64,000 nucleotides of DNA from contig UQBY01000014.1 in assembly GCA_900539375.1 (NCBI GenBank), positions 22,412 through 86,411 on the forward strand, in the 5' to 3' direction. Source of the DNA: an uncultured Clostridium sp. GTDB lineage: Bacteria > Bacillota > Clostridia > Clostridiales > Clostridiaceae. Below the pieces are notes generated by a model. It was not told the DNA's origin. It saw nothing but the letters and a program-made list of their open reading frames with translations, and ran no database searches. Both the position numbers and the translations under genes were made by a program. Every line of letters begins with the position of its first letter. Within the stretch, counting starts at the first letter, position 1. This document shows, piece by piece, positions 25,889-36,324 of this stretch.

Positions 25889-26254
25889 TTAAAAATCATT
25901 ACTAAAAAAATTATCTTTATTAATTTTTTCTTTAAATTCCTTAAAATATTTGCTTAAATCACTTTTTATATCCTCTAAAAATTTTATTTCATATCTTTTA
26001 TTAATAGCTTCCTTAGTATTAAAAAATACTTGTTGTACATCTTTTGAAGGACTATTTTTTGCTATTATTAAAATTAAGATAAGTAAGGTTGCTCCTATTG
26101 TTTGAAATATAAACTTCTTTATAATAATATTTTTCTCCCTTTTCTTATTATTTTTAAAATAGTTATCAATATTGCTTTTTTCTTCTATTTTTAAATTATT
26201 GTTCTCTGATATTTTTGAATAATAGCTCCTATAAAGGTTTCTGTAATCTACCAT
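25889..26254 (-). CDS. Small bitopic membrane protein beside the M50 protease
   Basis: 121-aa protein with a charged N-terminus (about 1-47), one membrane segment (FIFQTIGATLLILILIIA, about 48-66) and a Lys-rich C-terminal part. I do not recognise a domain. Its place directly upstream of the SpoIVFB-like gene is where SpoIVFA is found, but no LytM/M23 domain is present, so it may be a shortened partner or inhibitor. GGGAG supports the start. Confidence 0.7.
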   Translation of the reverse strand: MVDYRNLYRSYYSKISENNNLKIEEKSNIDNYFKNNKKREKNIIIKKFIFQTIGATLLILILIIAKNSPSKDVQQVFFNTKEAINKRYEIKFLEDIKSDLSKYFKEFKEKINKDNFFSNDF

Positions 26255-26296
26255 AACTTTCTCCCATTACTTATATCAATTAATTATATTCATAAG

Positions 26297-26334
26297 AAAA
26301 AGGTTTTATGAAATTTTCCTTCACAAAACCTTTT
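26297..26334 (-). terminator. Terminator after rodA
   Basis: Stem of about 14 bp with one mismatch (AAAAGGTTTT arm with AAAACCTTTT arm) and T bases on the minus strand, right after the rodA stop. Confidence 0.75.
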
Positions 26335-26342
26335 AAAATAAA

Positions 26343-27506
26343 TTAAAAATGTATTTTCTTTTTTCTCATTCCTATATTTAAAACTAATGCCATTGCCATA
26401 AGAGTTGTTAAAAGAGAACTTCCTCCATAACTTACCATAGGCAATGTTATTCCTGTAATAGGCATAAGACCTATATTCATTCCTATATTTTCTGTTATTG
26501 CAAATAATAAATAAGATACCATTCCTAAAACTACAAGAGAGCCAAATAAATCCTTTGCTTTTCTTGCTATCTTTACCATTCTAAATATTATTATAGAATA
26601 TAAAACTATTACAACTAATGCTCCTATTAATCCGCATTGTTCTGCTATAGCAGTAAAAATAAAATCTGTTTGTATTTCTGGCACATTACTTGCTGCATAT
26701 CCTATTGTTCCATCAGCCTCTAAAGAAGGTTGTGAACCTAAAATTCCCCCTGAACCAATTCCAATTAAAGCTTGATTAAGCTGATACCCTGCATCACTAT
26801 TTTCTTTTTCTGGGTCTAAAAAAGCAGTAAATCTAGTTATTTGATAAGAAGGAAGTAGTCCTGAATTAATTATTATAACTATTCCTATAGCTAATGCTAT
26901 AAGACCTCCTGCTATTATTTTTCTGTTAAATCCTGCAGCTGCCACTATTCCTAATACTATAAAAAAACAAACCATTGTCATACCCATATCCGGTTGAATA
27001 GCAATAAGTCCAACTGGAATAATTGCATAAAAAACAATTTTAAAGAAGTTCTTTACATCATTTATTTCTCCATCCATTTCATGAATAAGCTTTGCAACCA
27101 TAAGTATAAGAGCAAATTTTGCAAGTTCTGCTGGTTGAATACTTATTCCAAGCTTTATCCATCCTCTAGCTCCATTTATAGTTTTACCTACCTTTGGAAT
27201 CCATACACATACAAGAAGTATTATTGAAAACCAATATAATATAGGAACATACTGAAAAATAATAGAATAATCTATAGATACCAATATATACATTGCTACT
27301 ATAGATATAATAAACCATGTTATTTGCTTTTTAACAAAATAATATGGGTCTGTTATATTTCCTACACCAGCTTTAGTACACAAATATATATTTAAGATTC
27401 CAAACAAAACTAATAAAATTATAGATATTAAAAGTGTTTTATCAATTTCTCTTATAAGTTTAAAATCTAACTTATGTCTTTTTAAAAAATTTTCTCTTTC
27501 AAACAA
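26343..27506 (-). CDS. rodA: SEDS peptidoglycan glycosyltransferase RodA
   Basis: 387-aa membrane protein of the FtsW/RodA/SpoVE family, which polymerises lipid II glycan strands together with a class B PBP. About ten hydrophobic segments are visible. Conserved loops include IQPDMGMTMVCFF, GYQLNQALIGIGSGGILG and the C-terminal MPITGITLPMVSYGGSS. It is assigned to RodA because mrdA, mreBCD and min genes are next to it. It starts with TTG, 11 bases after AGGAGG. Confidence 0.9.
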   Translation of the reverse strand: MFERENFLKRHKLDFKLIREIDKTLLISIILLVLFGILNIYLCTKAGVGNITDPYYFVKKQITWFIISIVAMYILVSIDYSIIFQYVPILYWFSIILLVCVWIPKVGKTINGARGWIKLGISIQPAELAKFALILMVAKLIHEMDGEINDVKNFFKIVFYAIIPVGLIAIQPDMGMTMVCFFIVLGIVAAAGFNRKIIAGGLIALAIGIVIIINSGLLPSYQITRFTAFLDPEKENSDAGYQLNQALIGIGSGGILGSQPSLEADGTIGYAASNVPEIQTDFIFTAIAEQCGLIGALVVIVLYSIIIFRMVKIARKAKDLFGSLVVLGMVSYLLFAITENIGMNIGLMPITGITLPMVSYGGSSLLTTLMAMALVLNIGMRKKKIHF

Positions 27507-27606
27507 AAAAAATTACACCTCCTTAAATAAATATAACATATTGATTATATACTATAACATACTTTTTTAAGATATTAATAAATTATTCATAAATTTTCTA
27601 TAGAAT

Positions 27607-27659
27607 AAAAAAAGCTTTATATGACAAATAAAAATTCATCACATAAAGCAGCTTTTTAT
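27607..27659 (-). terminator. Terminator after minE
   Basis: Hairpin with GCTTTATGTGA/TCATATAAAGC arms on the minus strand and a following run of T bases, ending the minCDE operon before rodA. Confidence 0.78.
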
Positions 27660-27928
27660 TATCTTCCTCTAACACCCTTTATAGGTATGTTTGCAACTAA
27701 TGCTGAGTTTGTATCTCCTTCTAATGCCTCACTTTTTGTAACAGATATTTCTACATCTTCACATTCAATTTCTATGTACTTAGCAAGCACTTCAAGAATC
27801 TCATTTCTAATTTTTTCTATTGTTTCTTCTGGAATGTCTCCTCTATCATGTATAAGTATAAGCCTTAATCTATCCTTTGCCACTTGTTTAGGGCTTTGTT
27901 TTTTAGAAAAGCTACTAAAGAATCCCAC
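27659..27928 (-). CDS. minE: Cell division topological specificity factor MinE
   Basis: MinE stimulates the MinD ATPase and confines division inhibition to the poles. The anti-MinCD stretch is QVAKDRLRLILIHDR and the C-terminal topological domain runs to the end. The start is taken as GTG at 27928 (89 aa), with GAAGG eight bases before; a GTG nine bases earlier lies inside the ribosome binding site. Clostridia with minE use oscillating Min rather than only DivIVA. Confidence 0.93.
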   Translation of the reverse strand: MGFFSSFSKKQSPKQVAKDRLRLILIHDRGDIPEETIEKIRNEILEVLAKYIEIECEDVEISVTKSEALEGDTNSALVANIPIKGVRGR

Positions 27929-27946
27929 AACTCTCACCTTCTTCCA

Positions 27947-28744
27947 TTATTTTCTTCTAAAGAATTTTTTTATTGCGCTAAAGAATCCTTCATTTTCTGT
28001 ACTTAAGTCCATAAAAGGTACATCTTCTCCAGTAATTCTTCTTGCTATATTTTTAAATGCTTGTCCTGCATAAGCATTATCTTCTAATACTATTGGTTCT
28101 CCTTTATTAGTAGACACTGTAACATTTTTATCATTAGGAACTACTCCTATAAGCTTTACTGATAATGTTTCTATTATATCTTGAACATCAAGCATATCTC
28201 CACTTTGTGTCATAGCATAATCAATTCTATTAATTATTAAACCATGGTCATCTAATCCCTTTGCATCAAGCTTTCCAATAACTCTATCTGCATCTCTTAC
28301 AGATGTTATTTCTGGGTTAACTACAACTAATGCTCTATCTGCTCCTATTACAGAATTTTCAAAACCTTGTTCTATTCCTGCTGGACAGTCTATTAATACA
28401 TAATCATATTCTTCTTTAAGTTCATTTACAACCTTTAACATTTGTTCTGGACTTATATCATCTTTATCCTTTGTTTGAGCTGTTGGAAGTAAGCAAAGAT
28501 TTGGATATCTCTTATCCTTTATTGTTGCTTGTTTAAGTCTACATCTTCCTTCTACTACATCAAAAAGTGTATAAACTATTCTATTTTCTAATCCCATTAA
28601 TACATCTAAATTTCTAAGACCTGTATCCCCATCAACAACTACAACTTTTTTTCCTAAAGCTGCTAGTGCTGTACCTATATTAGCTGTAGTTGTAGTTTTT
28701 CCTACTCCTCCCTTACCTGATGTAATTACTATAGATTCTCCCAT
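27947..28744 (-). CDS. minD: Septum site-determining ATPase MinD
   Basis: 265-aa ParA/MinD ATPase. The deviant Walker A is GKGGVGKTTTTAN near residue 10, switch II DCPAGIEQGF. The C-terminal amphipathic helix (FFSAIKKFFRRK) anchors it to the membrane. It lies between minC and minE with small gaps, one operon. Confidence 0.97.
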   Translation of the reverse strand: MGESIVITSGKGGVGKTTTTANIGTALAALGKKVVVVDGDTGLRNLDVLMGLENRIVYTLFDVVEGRCRLKQATIKDKRYPNLCLLPTAQTKDKDDISPEQMLKVVNELKEEYDYVLIDCPAGIEQGFENSVIGADRALVVVNPEITSVRDADRVIGKLDAKGLDDHGLIINRIDYAMTQSGDMLDVQDIIETLSVKLIGVVPNDKNVTVSTNKGEPIVLEDNAYAGQAFKNIARRITGEDVPFMDLSTENEGFFSAIKKFFRRK

Positions 28745-28768
28745 TACTATACTCCTCTCTTAATCAAA

Positions 28769-29419
28769 CTAAAAATATTTATTACTTATATATGGTTCTA
28801 CTATTATAGTTCCATTATTTACTTTTGCTATTTCTGGATATTCTGGTTTTTCATAATCATCTGGTGATATTGTAATTATATTTCCTATTTTTAATATTCC
28901 TGGTTGAAGAGAATAGGCTGCAATAATAGCTTCTTCATTTCCAGTAGTTCCTGCAAAAACGTTCCCTTTTATATTTCCAAGAACAATTATATTTCCAGTA
29001 GCATAAACCTCTGCTCCACTATTAATATCTCCAATAATAACTATATTTCCTTGATAGTTAATATGTTGTCCACTTCTTATGGTTTTTCTTATAAATTTAG
29101 TTCTACCTTCATGTACTCCACTAAATCCCTTTACCCCTTCTTCTATTTCTGCCTTTTGAAGTTCACTATCTTCAAAGATAACCTCTTTTACTTCAATTTT
29201 TTGAATTAAGGTATCCTTTAATTTTAATATTTCTCTTTCATTAAAGTTAGAAAGTTTAGTTGATATACATAAAGAAGTCCCTTTATAAAATTTTTTCCCT
29301 TTTGAAAGCTTTAAAGTTAAGGTTTCAAGTATGTCCTCAAAACTTCCGAACTTATCACTATCAACCTCTGCTATTAACCCATCTTTCTTACCTTTTATTC
29401 TTACACCATCATTTCGCAT
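28769..29419 (-). CDS. minC: Septum formation inhibitor MinC
   Basis: 216-aa FtsZ inhibitor. The N-terminal domain runs to about residue 100; the C-terminal beta-helix, which binds MinD and FtsZ, has repeats such as GQHINYQGNIVIIGDINSGA, EVYATGNIIVLGNIKGNVFA and GTTGNEEAIIAAYSLQP. TGGAGG precedes the start. First gene of minCDE. Confidence 0.95.
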   Translation of the reverse strand: MRNDGVRIKGKKDGLIAEVDSDKFGSFEDILETLTLKLSKGKKFYKGTSLCISTKLSNFNEREILKLKDTLIQKIEVKEVIFEDSELQKAEIEEGVKGFSGVHEGRTKFIRKTIRSGQHINYQGNIVIIGDINSGAEVYATGNIIVLGNIKGNVFAGTTGNEEAIIAAYSLQPGILKIGNIITISPDDYEKPEYPEIAKVNNGTIIVEPYISNKYF

Positions 29420-29568
29420 TGGTTACTAACCTCCAGCAGTTATAAACAACTTTTATTATTGAAATTAATATACATTGTTACTTTAAAATGTATTTACTTT
29501 TATTAATTATACCATTAATAAAAAAATATTTATATATTCTATAAATATTTTTTTACCAAATTCCAAAA

Positions 29569-29593
29569 TAAAAAGGCTTATACAAGCCTTTTT
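29569..29593 (-). terminator. Terminator after mrdA
   Basis: AAAAAGGCTT and AAGCCTTTTT arms around a 4-nt loop, ending at the mrdA stop codon with a T run. Confidence 0.85.
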
Positions 29594-32456
29594 ATTCTTC
29601 TTCTTTGTTATCTTCAGGTATTGTTAAAACATACTTTGAAAATGTTTCTGATTTACTTGCATAATTTGAATCCATTTGTAACAATCTATCTTTAAAATAT
29701 GCTTCATAAACAGCCCTTGTAACCTTAGCAACAGAACCACCATGTCCTCCATCATAAGCAACAACAACTACAGATATTTCTGGATTATCAAAAGGTGCAT
29801 AACTTATATATGTTGCATAAGGTGCTCTTCCTATTTCATATTGTTTATCAGAGAAATCTGCTGTACCTGTTTTACCAGCAGTTGATATTGGAAAGCCTAA
29901 GAAAGCTGTAGATGCTGTACCACCTTCTTCATTAACTCTACTCATACCATCTCTAATAGCACTTATTGTGCTTTGTTTTAACTCTGTTTTATCTAAAACT
30001 TCTGGTGTATATTCTTCTATTAACCCACCATCTGGATTAGTTATCTTATCAACTAAATGCATTTTATATCTTACACCATTTGTAGCTATTGTAGATACAT
30101 ATTGAGCTAATTGAAGTGGTGTAAATGCATTCATACCTTGACCTATAGATGCATTAATAAGTTCTGCTGGAGAAGTTATTTCACTTCCCTTATCTTGAAC
30201 AACAAATCTTGCTATTACATTTGCTACAACAACTGCTTGCTTATCTATTGTAGTTGTAATATTTCTACTTTCTTCATATGCGTTAAGATTTGATTTATAT
30301 TTTTCAGAAGAATTCATTAATTTCTTTACATCATCTAAAATATCTTTTGCAAAAGCATCTGTTCCTAAAGCCTGTTCGTCAGTTCCTATTTGATTAAACC
30401 TATTAGTTATTTTTTCTTTTAAATCAGCCTTAGCATTTTTTACATCTTCTTCATCATCTTCATTTTTAGAGTAATCTAATGGGGCAAAGAAAGTACCATT
30501 ATATTCTCCTGATTCTAAGTATTGTGCTAAATAAAGCTTTGAAGATGCTATTGCTCTTGTTTTCCATGACTTAAAATTATAAACCTGACCAAAGTTTTCT
30601 TCTATCTCTATTCCTGTGCTTGGATTTTGTTGTCCATTAGGGTCTACTCCTAAACCAAATTTCCAAGCATAATGTGCTAATATATCTAAAGAACTAAGAT
30701 TAGCTCCACCATTTTTATATATTCTATATCCTGTTTCATAGAAATAATAGTTGCATGATTGCTCAATTGCTGAACCAATTCCTATAGTTCCATGATAACC
30801 AAGACAAGTTGGTGCAAAGCCACTACCAAAGGTTTCTGTATGCTCATTAAATGTATGTCTACATGTTATTTGTGTAGTTGAATCTATTGCTCCACTTTCT
30901 ATTCCAGCAACACTTGTCATAATCTTAAATGTAGAACCTGGTTGAATAAGACCTTGAGTTGCATAATTATAAAATGGCTTTGGATATAAGTCATACTGGT
31001 CTTCTCTATTTCCACTTGAATTTAAAGGAAATAAATCATCTACAGTCTTTTGTAACCCTCTTGATGATATAAACTTATTTCCATAAGCTTCTAAATCAGG
31101 AGCAAAATATTCAGCTGTCTTTTCTGGTGAAAGCTGTCCTGATATTGCAAAATCATTTGGGTCATAATTAGGAAGAGAAACTAAAGCTAAGATTCTTCCT
31201 GTATTTACTTCAGTAACAATTACAGCCCCTCTATTACAGTTACTATAACTACTATCAGCATTTCTTATTTCTTCCATAGTATCATTTAATGCTTGTTCTG
31301 CAACATATTGAAGGTTTTTATCTAAAGTTAAATGGACGTTATTTCCTGGATAAGACTCAAGTTTAAATAATTCTTGAGTTACTCTTCCTGTTGAATTAAC
31401 TTTAACAGTAGTTCCACCTTTTACACCCTTTAGCTGTTCTTCAAAGGCTGATTCTATTCCTGCAACTCCTATAAGGTCTGTAGAAACATCATACCCTCTT
31501 AATTCATACTTTTCCTTATTTGAACTACTTATAGGAGATAAATATCCTATTGCAGAGGATGCTAACTCCTTATATGGATAGTTTCTTATAGGCTCTAAAG
31601 AAATATCTATTCCTGGAAGGTCATTTAACTTTTGATAAATTATAAAGGCAGTTTCTTTATTTATGTTTTTTGCTATAGTTACTGATTCATATCCATTTAA
31701 ACTTTTTAATCTTAATGCATCAAGAACTACCATATATTCTCTAAGTTCCTTACGTGTATAGCTTTTAAGTAAAATATCAGTAAGTTCTTTTCCTGTCATT
31801 TCTTTATATTTTTTCATTTCTTCATCTGTTGGATTTAATAACTTTATTAAATTATGAAGCTTTACTAAATAGTTAAAAGATTCATCTGCTGTAATTTTCA
31901 TAAGTTGGTCATTTATTTTTTCTATCTGCTTATCTGTTAAATCTTCACTTGCATCCATATTTTCCTTTTTTCTAAGTTTTGTTTCTAAATCTTCATTCAT
32001 TCCTCTATCTCTTTTAAATAAAAGTTCTTCGGATTTTTTTCCAGATTCACTTGTTGAGGTATATTCAAAATATGGATTATCATTTTCATCAATCTTTAAA
32101 ATAAGGTCATCTTGAATACTATCTGTGTCCTCTTTTTCTTCTAATATTTCCATAAGAGTATCCATAGTTTTAAAGAAATGTTTTGTAGCTTCATCTGTAA
32201 TTGTATAAGTTATAGCATAAGTTTGAGTATTACTTGCAAGTATGTTTCCATTTTGGTCAAATATTATTCCTCTAGGTGCTGTTTCTGATACAAACTTAGT
32301 TGAGGTTGTATCTGCTTTTTCTTTATAGTCTTCATGTTTATAAACTTGAACATATATAAGTCTAGCAACAATAGCTGTAAAAACTATTCCTGTAATTATT
32401 AAAAAACCAGTATATTTAGGTGGTTTCTTTTTCTTTTCCTGTTTATTAACTATCAT
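29592..32456 (-). CDS. mrdA: Class B penicillin-binding protein 2 (elongation transpeptidase), enlarged
   Basis: 954-aa transpeptidase that cross-links wall peptidoglycan with RodA. There is a membrane segment at 16-36 and a pedestal domain, then the catalytic Ser508 in STFK, SCN at 567-569 and KTG at 862-864. It is much longer than the usual 600 to 700 aa. Extra charged sequence sits at about 96-250 in the dimerisation region and at about 650-730 between SCN and KTG. It overlaps mreD by four bases (ATG within the mreD end). Confidence 0.93.
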   Translation of the reverse strand: MIVNKQEKKKKPPKYTGFLIITGIVFTAIVARLIYVQVYKHEDYKEKADTTSTKFVSETAPRGIIFDQNGNILASNTQTYAITYTITDEATKHFFKTMDTLMEILEEKEDTDSIQDDLILKIDENDNPYFEYTSTSESGKKSEELLFKRDRGMNEDLETKLRKKENMDASEDLTDKQIEKINDQLMKITADESFNYLVKLHNLIKLLNPTDEEMKKYKEMTGKELTDILLKSYTRKELREYMVVLDALRLKSLNGYESVTIAKNINKETAFIIYQKLNDLPGIDISLEPIRNYPYKELASSAIGYLSPISSSNKEKYELRGYDVSTDLIGVAGIESAFEEQLKGVKGGTTVKVNSTGRVTQELFKLESYPGNNVHLTLDKNLQYVAEQALNDTMEEIRNADSSYSNCNRGAVIVTEVNTGRILALVSLPNYDPNDFAISGQLSPEKTAEYFAPDLEAYGNKFISSRGLQKTVDDLFPLNSSGNREDQYDLYPKPFYNYATQGLIQPGSTFKIMTSVAGIESGAIDSTTQITCRHTFNEHTETFGSGFAPTCLGYHGTIGIGSAIEQSCNYYFYETGYRIYKNGGANLSSLDILAHYAWKFGLGVDPNGQQNPSTGIEIEENFGQVYNFKSWKTRAIASSKLYLAQYLESGEYNGTFFAPLDYSKNEDDEEDVKNAKADLKEKITNRFNQIGTDEQALGTDAFAKDILDDVKKLMNSSEKYKSNLNAYEESRNITTTIDKQAVVVANVIARFVVQDKGSEITSPAELINASIGQGMNAFTPLQLAQYVSTIATNGVRYKMHLVDKITNPDGGLIEEYTPEVLDKTELKQSTISAIRDGMSRVNEEGGTASTAFLGFPISTAGKTGTADFSDKQYEIGRAPYATYISYAPFDNPEISVVVVAYDGGHGGSVAKVTRAVYEAYFKDRLLQMDSNYASKSETFSKYVLTIPEDNKEEE

Positions 32457-32944
32457 CTAAAATTCGTTTTTCTCCTTTCAAAATCTTTATTTGAAAATTT
32501 GTAAATTAGTCCATAAAATAAATACATTAAAATAGAATTATAAATTGCTATATACATATTGCTAAATAAACTTGCTTTTATTCCTATAATACGAATAATT
32601 AAAAATACCACTATAAGCTTTATAATGGTTGAAAAAAACATAGTAATAACAGGAATTATTCTGCGATTTTTCCATATACTTTCTCCTATAATGCCTACTA
32701 CAAAGCATATAAGCATATTTACTAAGGCATTTATTCCAAAGGCTTGAGTAAAATATATATCTTGAAGTATTCCACTTACTACTCCAATAAATACTCCTTC
32801 CTCTTTTCCATTTATAATAGAATAAGCTATTGCAAATACAAATAATGTACTAGGATAAATGCCCTTAATTGCAAGAAAAGGAAGGAAGGAAATATCAAGA
32901 ATTAAAAGCAATATTGAAATTAAAACTACAATAAACTTTTTCAT
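32453..32944 (-). CDS. mreD: Rod shape-determining protein MreD
   Basis: 163-aa membrane protein with about five hydrophobic segments and the acidic/small-residue pattern of MreD (FLAIKGIYPSTLFVF, KEEGVFIGVVSGILQDIYF). It is part of the elongasome. It lies between mreC (eight-base gap) and mrdA (overlap). Confidence 0.92.
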   Translation of the reverse strand: MKKFIVVLISILLLILDISFLPFLAIKGIYPSTLFVFAIAYSIINGKEEGVFIGVVSGILQDIYFTQAFGINALVNMLICFVVGIIGESIWKNRRIIPVITMFFSTIIKLIVVFLIIRIIGIKASLFSNMYIAIYNSILMYLFYGLIYKFSNKDFERRKTNFR

Positions 32945-32952
32945 ATATTTTC

Positions 32953-33801
32953 TTACTCCCCATATTTTATTTCTTTTTTATCTTTAGGAACAATTATAAG
33001 AAGTTCCCCTAGTTTATTAAAATCTACATAAGGTTCTACAATTGCACTTTTCATTACCTTTACTTTATCTTCTTCAACAGATATAACCTTTCCTACTCTT
33101 ATGTTTTTAGGATAAACTAATCCTAATCCTGATGTTAAAATAACATCTCCTTCTTTTATATCTGAATCTATTGGAAGGTAATTAACCTTTGTAAGATTTC
33201 TATTTTTACTATCTACATATCCTTGTAAAACTCCAGTATTTTCTCCAGAATTTTCGGACATAACACTTACAGCAACATTTTCATTTATTATACATTGAAT
33301 TATAGACCAATTCTTGCCAACAGTTGTTACTTGCCCTACAAGCCCCTCTGCTGCTATAACAACCATACCTTTTTCTACTCCATCTTTCTCCCCTTTATCT
33401 ACTATATATCCATCTAAAATTCCACCAGGAGTATATCCAATTATGTTAGTAGCTAAATAAGTATACTCATCATTTTGATCTTTAAATTCTAATAAACTTT
33501 TTAATCTTTCATTTTCTTCTTTAAGATTTGAATATGTTGCAAGTTCATTTTTTAATTCATTATTTTCTTTAACAAGCTCTGCATTTGTATTTTTTACTTC
33601 AGAGAAGTTTAAAAAAAAGTCTACAAAATTCTTAGCTCCGTTATTAATATTATAGATTATTCTCTGCATTGGATTTAAAAGTTCTCCTGCATTCCCTTCT
33701 AATCCTTTTGTATCTTTGCTTGCAGTATATATAATTAAACCTAAAAATGTAACTGACAGAACCACTATAGTTACTGTCAGTTTATTTTTAAAGAGCTTCA
33801 T
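32953..33801 (-). CDS. mreC: Rod shape-determining protein MreC
   Basis: 282-aa bitopic protein: membrane segment at about 8-26, coiled coil at about 68-105 (EVKNTNAELVKENNELKNEL), then the beta-rich MreC domain with LTSGLGLVYPKNIRVGKV. It links MreB to extracellular wall synthases. It starts five bases after mreB. Confidence 0.95.
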   Translation of the reverse strand: MKLFKNKLTVTIVVLSVTFLGLIIYTASKDTKGLEGNAGELLNPMQRIIYNINNGAKNFVDFFLNFSEVKNTNAELVKENNELKNELATYSNLKEENERLKSLLEFKDQNDEYTYLATNIIGYTPGGILDGYIVDKGEKDGVEKGMVVIAAEGLVGQVTTVGKNWSIIQCIINENVAVSVMSENSGENTGVLQGYVDSKNRNLTKVNYLPIDSDIKEGDVILTSGLGLVYPKNIRVGKVISVEEDKVKVMKSAIVEPYVDFNKLGELLIIVPKDKKEIKYGE

Positions 33802-33806
33802 TTATA

Positions 33807-34829
<1,023 letters not shown>

Positions 34830-34833
34830 CTAA

Positions 34834-35520
34834 TTATATAATTCCTTTTTCTTTTAAACTTATAAATTTATTATTACCTATAATAATATGATCAATTAAT
34901 TGAATTCCTAAAATCTTTCCACTTTCTTTTATTCTAAGAGTAATATTTATGTCCTCATTACTTGGGGTTGGATCTCCTGAAGGATGATTGTGACATATAA
35001 TAATACTTGCTCCACCAATTTTAATAGCTTCACAAAATATTTCCCTTGGATGAACTATGGATGTATTAAGACTTCCTTTAAAGGTATCTCTTACTCTTAT
35101 CACTTGGTTTTTCACATTAAGAACTATGACCTTTAATATTTCTTGATTTATTCCAGTCATTTCTCTCATTAACATTTTTGCTACATCTTTAGGAGAATTT
35201 ATAAAAATTCTATCCTGTTTTGATTTTAAAGTTCCTATTCTTCTTACTAATTCTGATAATGCAAGAATTTGAGATGCTTTTGTGTTTTTTATTCCTTTTA
35301 TAGAAATCATATCCTCATATGAAACATCTAAAATACCATCTAAACCTCCAAGTTTGCTTAAAATTCTTTGGCTTAATGATATTACATTTTCTCCTCTTAC
35401 TCCACTTCTTAAAATTATAGCTAAAAGTTCTGAATTAGTAAGGCTTTCTGCTCCTAAGTATAATAGCTTTTCTATTGGTCTTTCATTTTTGGGCATATCC
35501 ATAACCTTAAAATTATCCAT
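34834..35520 (-). CDS. radC: RadC family JAB-domain protein
   Basis: 228-aa protein with an N-terminal helix-hairpin-helix region (LGGLDGILDVSYEDMISIKGI) and a C-terminal MPN/JAB metalloprotease-like domain with HNHPSGDPTPSNED. The cellular role is uncertain; the old DNA repair label is not well supported. maf-radC-mreB order is common in Firmicutes. Confidence 0.94.
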   Translation of the reverse strand: MDNFKVMDMPKNERPIEKLLYLGAESLTNSELLAIILRSGVRGENVISLSQRILSKLGGLDGILDVSYEDMISIKGIKNTKASQILALSELVRRIGTLKSKQDRIFINSPKDVAKMLMREMTGINQEILKVIVLNVKNQVIRVRDTFKGSLNTSIVHPREIFCEAIKIGGASIIICHNHPSGDPTPSNEDINITLRIKESGKILGIQLIDHIIIGNNKFISLKEKGII

Positions 35521-35554
35521 TTTGTTTCTCCTTAATTATAGATTCCCATCCCAC

Positions 35555-36121
35555 TTACTTTAATTTGCTTAGCATACTTTTTAATTTGTTTAAAGGTAAG
35601 CCTACAACATTATAATAACAACCATTTATTTTTTCTACAAAAACTCCACCTTTTCCTTGAATGCCATAAGCTCCTGCCTTATCTAAAGGCTCTTTGCTTT
35701 CAATGTATTCTCTTATTTCCTCTTCTGTAAGAGTTGAAAACTTAACTTCTGTACATAGAAAGTCTTGCATTATTTCATTTGTTTTTGTATTAATTATAGC
35801 TATGCCTGAATAAACCTTATGAACATTTCCACTTAATTCACTAAGCATATTAAAGGCATCATCTTTATCTTTTGGTTTTCCTAGTATTTTATTATTTATA
35901 GTTACAATAGTATCTACTCCTATTATAACAGATGGTTCTTTTACTTTATCAGCTACATCCTTTGCTTTCCCTAAAGAAAGTTCTTTAACATAATCTGATA
36001 CACTACTTTTTAGTTTTACTTCATCTTCATTAAAATTACTAACTATTATATGAAAATCATCAACAATTCTTTTTAATAATTCTTGTCTTCTTTCTGAAGC
36101 TGAAGCTAGTACAACCTTCAA
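35555..36121 (-). CDS. maf: Maf family nucleotide pyrophosphatase
   Basis: 188-aa house-cleaning enzyme that hydrolyses non-canonical or UTP/dTTP-type nucleotides. The N-terminal [12 protein letters not shown] is the Maf signature, with GVDTIV and the catalytic Asp/Lys region in [12 protein letters not shown] at 36121 is the start, AAGGAG lying eight bases before; the GTG at 36130 is part of the Shine-Dalgarno region. Confidence 0.94.
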   Translation of the reverse strand: MKVVLASASERRQELLKRIVDDFHIIVSNFNEDEVKLKSSVSDYVKELSLGKAKDVADKVKEPSVIIGVDTIVTINNKILGKPKDKDDAFNMLSELSGNVHKVYSGIAIINTKTNEIMQDFLCTEVKFSTLTEEEIREYIESKEPLDKAGAYGIQGKGGVFVEKINGCYYNVVGLPLNKLKSMLSKLK

Positions 36122-36205
36122 TAAATTCACTCCTTGTAAATATCATTTTTAGTGTTGCCTTTTTCTATAATTTATAAACATAACCTTTTAAATTAATGCT
36201 TATTG

Positions 36206-36248
36206 TTAAGTGTAGTTATAATAACTAAAATGGCATTACTACACTTAA
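36206..36248. repeat. Inverted repeat of unknown role upstream of maf
   Basis: Perfect 11-bp arms TTAAGTGTAGT (36206-36216) and ACTACACTTAA (36238-36248) around 21 bases, with a smaller AGTTAT/ATAACT hairpin nested at the left arm. No T run follows, so it is not a clear terminator; it may be an operator or RNA element. Confidence 0.6.
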
Positions 36249-36324
36249 TATAGTGTATCATTTAATAGTTTATGAAACAAGTGAAAATACATAAATGTAA
36301 CTTATTTTAATTTTTTTTTAAGAT

